Origin: Bugula neritina
Lineage: Eukaryota; Bryozoa; Gymnolaemata; Cheilostomatida; Bugulidae
Reading direction: 5' to 3'
DNA: 64,000 nucleotides
Assembly (NCBI GenBank): GCA_964035545.1
Contig: OZ037767.1
Location: forward strand, 19,229,628-19,293,627
Shown here: in pieces, positions 56,090-64,000 of the stretch
Layout of the letters: each line of letters starts with the position of its first letter
Position numbering within the stretch: position 1 is the first letter of the stretch
Position numbers and translations under genes: made by a program
The notes under the pieces: generated by a model
Told to the model about the DNA's origin: nothing
Database searches by the model: none
The model's input: only the letters and a program-made list of their open reading frames with translations

Positions 56090-59000
56090 TTAAGCCATAT
56101 ATATAAATGTATTAATGTCGGCCTGGTCTCTCTGCATGTATCTATTCTCTATCAGCCACTCTATTTGCTCTTTTATCAACTTCTTAGAAGGCAGAAACAT
56201 GTTCTTCAGCATCTCAACCAGCTCTGTCTGTAAAGCCGCATTGGCCAGCCTCTTTCTCATCTTCATTATAGCCACAATAGCTTCCTGCGGGTGGAAATAA
56301 CATAATATAGATTGTTGAGCTGGTGTCAGAAATACTGTAGAGTGAGATTAAGTGCCAATTTAGCATTTCCAGACAACTTTTTCAGCTTTACATTGCTAGT
56401 CGTTTCATTTTTTTCATTATTGGTACTATTTCCTATTTTTAGTAGTTTAAAACCTTATAATATTTTGTAGTTTTGGTCTGACAAAGTGAAATTAGTAGAC
56501 AATAGACATCGAGCAAACCTATCTCATGTTAGTTCAATTTTCAGCACCCAGTCTTAAAGCAAGCGTCAAATAAATGAAATATGGATTTTTAAAATTAAAA
56601 TTCTAGCCTTTTCAAGAACTGATGTAATTCAATAACATTAACACAAGGACCATTGCAGCTAGTTTTTAATATAACCAACTTGATGTCATTAAGCATTGAT
56701 TTCAAAATAACTACAGCTGAAACACCTCGTGATAAAAATTACCTGCGCTTTGTCATTAAAATTACCTGCACACGGAGAATTCTCAGCTGAATAATGGCGT
56801 CACTGTCTTCCTCACTAGACTTCTCTGTTGATAACTGAAGTCGACCAATTAGATTTATTTTTCCTCTTTTTTGTATTTTGCCGTTTTTTCTGTATAAAGC
56901 AGCAGGGTACAGAATGAAATTAAATTTAACACTGAAAAAAATTGATAGAAAAATTATTTAAAAATTTTCTGAATTACTTTTAGGAAAAAGAATGGTGGCT
57001 ATTTGAACCTCTAAATTCAAAACCTCAGGTAAATATTCAATTACAGGTTTTCTTTCATAAAGTTGCATCTAGCAATCGCATGATTTAAGTTTCAGCCATA
57101 AAACAAATATTTAATAGTAGATAGTGAACATTATAAGATTAGATAGTAAACACCATGTTATTCAGAGAAGATAGTAAAGACATGTTATTCAAGGTAGATA
57201 GTAAACATAATATTACATATAGTAACGATGAAATATTTGAACTGGGAGAATGGGCTAATAATAGTCAATGGCTTAGTAAACAAAAGGTCAATAGTTTGAA
57301 TCCCAGTAAAAGTCATAGGGGATGTTAAAAAGTGCATTAAATCATAATTTCTTCTTTGCAATAATAGACAAGCATATCCATAGCACTGCTAAAAACATCC
57401 TTTCTATGTGACAATAAAGCCATGAGGCGTTATACCTATAGTATAGTATGTGAAATACGTAAAGCTTTATGTACTCACAAGGGTGCAAACTGCTCATTTA
57501 TTGAGAACATGGTTGTATCAAGGAAGTCTTTTGGAGTTGTCACTTCAGGGTGGAAGTTTAGAATTTGTCTCTTTAGCTTAGGAAGTGCCACTAGACTCTG
57601 GAAGATAAAATGTAACTATAGAAGCTCAGGCTACATGATGTCATAACTGCCCTTCACCTTTTTAAATGTATTATAAATAATGTTAGAATATGCTAGAAAG
57701 AAGAACACAATACTATGAAGGTTAGACGCAGTAAGTTCCTAATTATTATCTAGTCTGAGTCTCTGAGAAACAGACGGTAAAATTTCTAGACTAAAACCAC
57801 AAAAGGTATGCCTTTCTATTTTACAATTTTAGTGTTGATTCTTGAATGCTTAAAGTTGAATGCAGTAAATCTGAAATTTAAAAAAAGCTTAAATGTAACA
57901 AATAAGGTAAAATATTTGTAATAAATAGGACGCGTTTTGGATGAATTTCATGTTTCTTGCATTTAATAGACGAAGTACCTTAAATACGAAGGTCAGTATT
58001 GTTGATAAAATTAGTAAATGATTTCACTCAAAGAAGTCAAAACAATTTCTGAGAAATTAAGCTGCAACATAGTGTTGCTAGAATGGCGCTGATATGCCAT
58101 TTTAGTACATACCAACCACTATACATATACACTACTGTATATACCCACTACTGTACATACACTACTGTATATACCCACTACTGTACATACCCACTACTGT
58201 ACATACCCACTACTGTATATACCCACTACTGTATATACCCACTACTGTACACATACACTACTGTATATATACACTACTGTATATATATACACTACTGTAT
58301 ATACCCACTACTGCACATACCCACTACTGTATACATATACACTACTATATATACCCACTACTGTATATACCCACTATTGTACATACCCACTACTGTACAT
58401 ACCCACTACTGTACATACCCACTACTGTACATACCCACTACTGTATATACCCACTACTGTATATACCCACTACTGTACACATACACTACTGTATATATAT
58501 ACACTACTGTATATACCCACTACTGCACATACCCACTACTGTATACATACCCACTACTGTATACATATACACTACTATATATACCCACTACTGTATATAC
58601 CCACTACTGCACATACCCACTACTGTGTACATACCCACTACTGTATACATATACACTACTATATATACCCACTACTGTATATACCCACTACTGTACATAC
58701 CCACTACTGTACATACCCACTACTGTATATACCCACTACTGTATACACTACTTACCCACAGCGTGCGCCTCAACTCGGCATCTGGTAGCTGAGTGGCCAC
58801 CCGAATACTCTCCAGCGAGATCTCTTCCCTGGGCCGACTGTTCCATACAAACAGGATAGACATTTGAAAGGTCGTCACTTCAAGGTCAAACTTTCCACAT
58901 TCATTGCTGAAGGTAATCATACCTAATAATAATAATAACACAAACCATGCAATAAGAATTCAATAGATGAGAATGAAACAAGAGGAAACAACACATCCAA

Positions 59001-61854
59001 AGTGCAGGAAATAAAACGAAGAAAACCAACGAACTATTCATTTTTTTGTTATACATAACTAATCGACTGCAAATCATGGTGAAAGAGAGCTTAGGATAAA
59101 TAATTATAGTAGATAAGAGTGTGCTAGAGTGAGCTACCATTAGACATTAAGTTGTTCCAATGAAGTTTCCTTCCATTATGCTTCCGCTTGTAGAAATCTT
59201 CAATAGTGGGTATGAAGTCTTCGAGCTGAGCCGGTAGCGACACAGATATACGTTCACTGGCGCGTGTCCATGCACCACCATTCAGTATTTTGATATTGAC
59301 ATCTAATAAAACATATGGAAAATTATTTCATACTTTTACTAGATAAAGGAGTAACGGATATTGGCTACAGTGTGTGTATTTATAGTGTAGCTCTACTACA
59401 CATACTACACAGTTGAAATTGGGTCGACAGAAAGCAAAACTTTTAGATATAATTACAAAATAAAGAAGAAATTTGACAGAAAATGTCAAAGAAGAATCAC
59501 TATATGTAAATCGTAGACGCCGCATGTATATTTTGATTCATAAAATGCCATCAAACTAGAAAAATATCTTGAAAAATAAATTATACACAGCGTACAAATA
59601 CAAGTTCTAAATAACCATCATGCCTTCTTACTAACTGTGTGTAAGTTAGCTGTGTGTAAGTTAACAATGTGTAAGTTAGCAATGTGTAAGTTAACTATGT
59701 GTAAGTTAGCTATGTGTAAGTTAGCTGTGTGTAAGTTAGCTATGTGTAAGTTAGCTATGTGTAAGTTAGCTATGTGTAAGTTAGCTATGTGTAAGTCAGC
59801 TGTGTGTAAGTCAGCTGTGTGTAGGTTAGCTACACATGTGTAAGTTAGCTATGTGTAAGTTAGCTCGGTGTAAGTTAGCTATGTGTAAGTTAGCTGTGTG
59901 TAAGTTAACTATGTGTAAGTTAGCTGTGTGTAAGTTAACTATGTGTAAGTTAGCTATGTGTAAGTTAGCTATGTGTAAGTCAGCTGTGTGTAGGTTAGCT
60001 ACACATGTGTAAGTTAGCTATGTGTAAGTTAGCTATGTGTAAGTTAGCTGTGTGTAAGTTAACTATGTGTAAGTTAGCTATGTGTAAGTTAGCTATGTGT
60101 AAGTCAGCTATGTGTAAGTTAACTATGTGTAAGTTAACTATGTGTAAGTTACCTATGTGTAAGTTAGCTGTGTGTAAGTTAACTATGTGTAAGTTAGCTA
60201 TGTGTAAGTTAGCTATGTGTAAGTCAGCTGTGTGTAGGTTAGCTACACATGTGTAAGTTAGCTATGTGTAAGTTAGCTATGTGTAAGTTAGCTGTGTGTA
60301 AGTTAACTATGTGTAAGTTAACTGTGTGTAAGTTAGCTATGTGTAAGTTAACTATGTGTAAGTTAGCTATGTGTAAGTTAGCTATGTGTAAGTTAGCTAT
60401 GTGTAAGTTAGCTATGTGTAAGTTAACTATGTGTAAGTTAACTATGTGTAAGTTAGCTATGTGTAAGTTAGCTGTGTGCAAGTTAACAAACCAGCACTGT
60501 TTTCCCTGTTGTTTTTAGCCAACTCTTTGAATTCACTGTTGAGATCTGCACTCAGCTGAATATCTTGAAACATTCTGGCCAGCTTGTTAACGTACTCGGC
60601 TGGCATCCCGATCTCCTGCAGTATATACAGTATGTACTATACTATACTATACAGTATATACTATACAGTATATACTGTATAGTATATACTGTATAGTATA
60701 TACTATACAGTATATACTATACTATACAGTATATACTATACAGTATATACTATACTATACAGTATGTACTATACTATACTATACAGTATATACTACACTA
60801 TGCAGTATATACTATACTATACTACACAGTATATACTATACTATGCAGTATATACTATACTATACAGTATATACTATACAGTATATACTATACTATGCAG
60901 TATATACTATACTATGCAGTATATACTATACTATACAGTATATACTATACTATACAGTATATACTACACTATACAGTATATACTACACTATACAGTATAT
61001 ACTATACTATACAGTATATACTATACTATACAGTATATACTATACTATACAGTATATACTATACTATGCAGTATATACTATACAGTATATACTATACTAT
61101 GCAGTATATACTATACTATACAGTATATACTATACTATACAGTATATACTATACTATACAGTATATGCTACTAGCTACTATACAGTATATACTATACTAT
61201 ACAGTGACTATTAGCTACTATACAGTATATACTATACTATACAGTGACTATTAGCTACTATACAGTATATACTATACTATACAGTATATACTATACTATA
61301 CTATGCAGTATATACTATACTATACAGTAACTATTAGCTACTATACAGTATATACTATACTATACAGTGACTATTAGCTACTACACAGGTACTCATTTGC
61401 GTTGCACTAGAACTGAACCAACCCTCAACCAGTCCACCATGTTCTCTTCTATCTCATTGTCTGCAGACGTCTCCAGAATCAGCCGTCTGGTGAGGTGAGC
61501 TTTATGGAATCTCATGAACACGTCCTTGTTCTGTACATACTTCAGTATTAGCAGCTGCAAGCAACAGTAGTCGTTTATGTAGGAGATAAAGCGAATGTCT
61601 TAGTTAACATTCAATGTTTGCTGACAGGCAGTGTATCGCACAGATAGTTAGCTGTAAGTATTTACCAAGTCTTTCAGTCGCTTTTCTATCTCTACAGAAG
61701 TGAGCTTCTTACTGAGAGGAGTCTTTCTTAGCAGCATATCACAGTAGTTGGCTAGTAGCTCCGGGCACTTGGATTCTGGCTGGCCTTTGGCAGCACTAGA
61801 AGTAGTATTAGTAATAGTAATAGTAGTAGTAGTATTAGTAATAGTAGTAGTAGC

Positions 61855-61898
<44 letters not shown>

Positions 61899-63578
61899 CA
61901 GTAGTAGTAGTAGTAGTAGTAGTAGTACTAGTAGTAGCAGTAGTACTAGTAGTAGTAGTAGTAGTAGTGAGAATCAATGAGAATACTGACTGAACACTTT
62001 CATACGAAGATACACACCTCTTAGGCTTGGAGGCAAACTGGAGTTTAAACACGGATGTATCATTCACAAGACTCTTATAGGCCATGTCTCGGGCCGTCAG
62101 GAATCTGGCGTCCATGTTGAATGCTTTAGAGACGAGCTCAGTGAACCGCCGGAACAATTCCAACAGTTTCTCTACATATTGTTCTGAGTCCTGAGAATAT
62201 TATATATTATACTCGTACTATATGTTAATACTGTATTCTACATACTATATTATGTTGATACTGTTTTATAATATTTACTATACGTTAAAAGTGCATTCTA
62301 TATACTATACTGCATACGTTGATACTATGTCATACATGATACTGTATGCTGACACTGTACAAGCTTACAGCTGTTATTGTGGAGGCACACGCATGCATAT
62401 CTGACAGGCCGGCTTCTTTGATAAAGTGTTGAAGATGGTGCAGCATGGGTACAACACCGTCTTGCACTCTGTCCAGCAGTTTAAACATCAACTCCAGCTC
62501 TGCAAAGAAATGGCTAAAATAAGATTTTACGTAAAAACACATCAACAAAAAGAGAATAACTCAGTATCTTTAGTATACTGCAAATAATAAACTAAATATA
62601 GTATGCATGTAGTCAACGAGTTAAAGAACGCACATGTAATACATGTGCTATAATCACGGAAAGGGTTAGCAGTAATATTATGCAAACCTTCACAGTAAAA
62701 GTACTAGTACTTCAAAAGCATTGTATTGTCTAAATTTATAACTATTATAGACACATAAAAAGGCGATGATAGGAGTACTTGAACCTTACGCTGTGTGCTG
62801 TTAGTTTTAATCATGTCAGGGCACTCGGCTAATATTGTATCCTTGAACTTGACAACAAGCACCTTGACACAGCACTCTATCAGTTTCGTCACCGATTCGC
62901 AGCCAGCCCTGGTTTCCAGATAACGCTTAGCCCTGATTTCTTCTTCCATCAACTTGGATTGGGCGTATAACATGTACTCCTTTACCCCGTGTTCTGCTAG
63001 AAACTCGGGCGCTTTAACTTCGTAAAACTGTTCCGTATGTTCAAGGTACGCCTTCTCAAAGTTCTCCTTGTATATGCCGAGAATGTTTTGTGATTGTTCA
63101 CTACTCAGATTCACTGCAACATACAAACTGCCATTCATGGGCTAATTTCTTTCAACACACAAACATCATGGGCAGAAGCCAAGCAAGTGATTAACAAATC
63201 AGCAAAACCTAAATAATATGTGACAGCAAATGCAGTGTGCACTCCATTCCTTACATGTCTTACTACCAGCCTGTAGCCTTAATGTACAAAAAACTTAGAC
63301 CTGTAAGACAATACCTGCAAGACAATACCTGTAAAACAATACCTGAATTACACTATCTAAATACTTACTGTGCTCAGATGCTAATAATATAGCAGAACAT
63401 GAACAATAAAACACTAAGAAACTACTACAAACTTACCATATGATTCCCGAACTCCTATCACCAGTTGAGAGTCAAAGGCCTCGCCACATCTTTCTAGCTC
63501 TACCAGATGCATTGCACTGTCCTGTAATCTGTGCTTGATCTTGGAGAAGATACTTTCATTCCAGCATGTTAACATTAG
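56090..63578 (-). CDS. CUL5: Cullin-5, C-terminal twelve exons (N-terminus outside window)
   Basis: Exons on the minus strand with matching phases: 63578-63437, 63113-62790, 62499-62369, 62190-62018, 61795-61666, 61554-61423, 60615-60492, 59302-59138, 58922-58756, 57597-57479, 56889-56766, 56284-56090 (TAA). They give 641 aa; about 135 N-terminal residues known in CUL5 should lie beyond 64000. Diagnostic blocks: FSKIKHRLQDSAMHLVELER, NFEKAYLEHTEQFY, QPESKCPELLANYCDMLLRK (cullin core), FDLEVTTFQMSILFVWN, LPDAELRRTLW, then the winged-helix end INTFIYMA. The neddylation lysine lies in AIMKMRKRL of the last exon. CUL5 scaffolds RING ubiquitin ligases with Rbx2/SAG, elongin B/C and SOCS-box proteins. 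CUL5 rather than CUL1-4 is supported by all blocks, recalled from human CUL5. Many introns are mostly tandem repeat, abutting the splice sites. Confidence 0.95.
56735..56769 (-). repeat. Duplicated 5' splice site at CUL5 exon 56766-56889
   Basis: The 12-mer aaaattacctgc occurs at 56735-56746 and 56758-56769. On the minus strand both read GCAG|GTAATTTT, so a second, identical donor lies 23 bp inside the intron. Using it would shift the frame. Confidence 0.8.
57245..57370 (+). mobile_element. Old SINE copy on the plus strand
   Basis: Head 'gggagaatgggctaataat', box B-like gtttgaatccca (57295-57306), then 'ggggatgttaaaaagtgcat' corresponding to the family block. Strongly diverged from the copies at 21260 and 36392. 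In a CUL5 intron. Confidence 0.55.
58110..58755. repeat. 16-bp tandem array (tacccactactgtata) abutting the CUL5 exon 9 donor
   Basis: About 40 copies. On the minus strand the exon ends CGCTGTGG and the intron begins GTAAGTAGTGTATACAGTAG; the array unit reads CAGTAGTGGGTATATA, so each unit repeats the GTGG|GTA context of the real donor at 58755/58756. A 258-codon open frame across it is an artefact. Confidence 0.95.
59634..60487. repeat. 15-bp tandem array (gtaagttagctatgt), with higher-order structure, abutting a CUL5 donor
   Basis: About 57 copies in CUL5 between exons 60492-60615 and 59138-59302. It begins within about 5 bp of the donor at 60491. A distinctive block (gtcagctgtgtgtaggttag followed by ctacacatg) recurs three times, near 59812, 59981 and 60221, marking larger duplicated segments. 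Minus-strand units (taacttacacatagc) contain acceptor-like 'acatag'. Confidence 0.95.
60618..61385. repeat. tatactatacagta-type array filling a CUL5 intron
   Basis: Copies of about 14-19 bp (agtatatactatactatac) occupy almost the whole intron between exons 60492-60615 and 61423-61554. On the minus strand the real acceptor (tatactgcag at 60616) looks like a slightly altered array unit (tatactgcatag, tatactgtatag). Confidence 0.95.
61800..61975. repeat. (AGT)n trinucleotide tract forming most of a CUL5 intron
   Basis: About 58 triplets of AGT with some AGC/ATT variants. On the minus strand this is (ACT)n and runs straight into the acceptor ctacttctag at 61796, so the microsatellite supplies the pyrimidine-containing 3' end of a 222-bp intron (61796-62017). 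Confidence 0.95.
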
Positions 63579-64000
63579 CTATAACAGTACAGACAACTGT
63601 TACTACAATACAGACAACTGTTACTACAGTACACACAACTGTTACTACAGTACACACAACTGTTACTACAGTACACACAACTGTTACTGCAGAACCCACA
63701 ATAGCTACTACAGCATATACAACTATTATAGTACACACAATTGTTGCTACAGTACATATATCAAGTAGAATAGTAGTAACACTAACTCCAATCAATATAT
63801 ACAATACAATAAACTACTATAGAACATAAACTACAACAAAACAGTAAAACTGTATATATTGTTTCACCAAATTGGAAATTAACTTAACAGTTGTGAAACA
63901 AAAGATATATCTGATTTTATAACACGTTATTGCCAACGACTGGAGGAATCACTAGCCATAAATGCAATAAATCACCCAACTAATAAATGCAAACACACAA
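63579..64000. other. CUL5 intron at window end, with a 21-bp array next to the acceptor
   Basis: From 63579 to about 63770, copies of a 21-bp unit (built of 'actgttactac' and 'agtacacaca') abut the acceptor of exon 63437-63578. On the minus strand each unit contains 'actgtag', acceptor-like. The remainder to 64000 shows no exon. Confidence 0.75.

Noticed and set aside
58083-58859. 258-codon Tyr/Thr-rich open frame
   Set aside because: A 16-bp satellite in a CUL5 intron, running into antisense of a CUL5 exon; no protein signature.
59637-60518. Cys/Lys-rich MCKLA repeat frames
   Set aside because: The 15-bp satellite is a multiple of three and stays open; not a protein.
60764-61254. Overlapping Tyr/Ile-rich frames of 119-136 codons
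   Set aside because: Tandem tatactatacagta repeats inside a CUL5 intron.
61648-62163. 171-codon frame with a long poly-Thr tract inside cullin sequence
   Set aside because: Two real CUL5 exons joined through an intron of ACT triplets that happens to be open; splice sites at 62017/62018 and 61795/61796 and the human protein order show it is an intron, although retention would stay in a readable frame.

Overview
This is an AT-rich animal nuclear genome window. Genes are split by many small GT-AG introns, and there are tandem arrays, short DNA transposons, SINE copies and one LTR retrotransposon. The gene set (IRAG-like tail-anchored protein, rotund/ZNF362-type zinc finger, parvin, UPRT, cullin-5) is bilaterian. 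The mix of minisatellite-filled short introns, an RTE-like LINE relic and tRNA-derived SINEs suggests an invertebrate, but I cannot fix the phylum from sequence alone. All exon models come from reading splice sites, phases and conserved protein blocks by eye; no alignment was run.

Layout. 1-9375 (+): the last nine exons of an IRAG1/IRAG2 (MRVI1/LRMP-JAW1) homologue, ending in a C-terminal membrane anchor. 9376-11595: 3' flank with a hAT-type MITE that has a perfect 8-bp target duplication, then a tandem array. 11596-25911 (-): a complete nine-exon C2H2 transcription factor with six fingers, convergent with the IRAG gene. 25912-31037: AT-rich intergenic DNA between divergent genes. 31038-42252 (+): a complete nine-exon parvin (375 aa, two CH domains). 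Its introns carry a 1.2-kb array made of its own 5' splice site, a roughly 0.5-kb array made of its own 3' splice site plus exon start, a CACTA-like element and a 427-bp foldback. 42253-47621: gene-poor, with one broken coding relic. 47626-51865 (+): an LTR retrotransposon with gag and protease but no reverse transcriptase or integrase; it carries C2H2/SR-like coding sequence instead and is much richer in GC than its surroundings. 52332-54712 (+): a complete six-exon UPRT homologue. 56090-63578 (-): the last twelve exons of cullin-5, running to the neddylation site and the C-terminus.

The five host genes do not form an operon or an obvious pathway. Parvin acts at integrin adhesions, CUL5 is a ubiquitin-ligase scaffold, UPRT is a phosphoribosyltransferase-fold protein, the IRAG homologue is probably an ER calcium-signalling adaptor, and the zinc finger is nuclear.

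The most striking signal is a repeated one. Many tandem arrays are anchored at exon-intron junctions, and in the clearest cases the repeat unit is a copy of the junction itself (parvin introns 4 and 7, UPRT intron 4, smaller cases in CUL5). Separately, a SINE inserted exactly at a splice acceptor of the zinc-finger gene and duplicated that acceptor in its target-site duplication.
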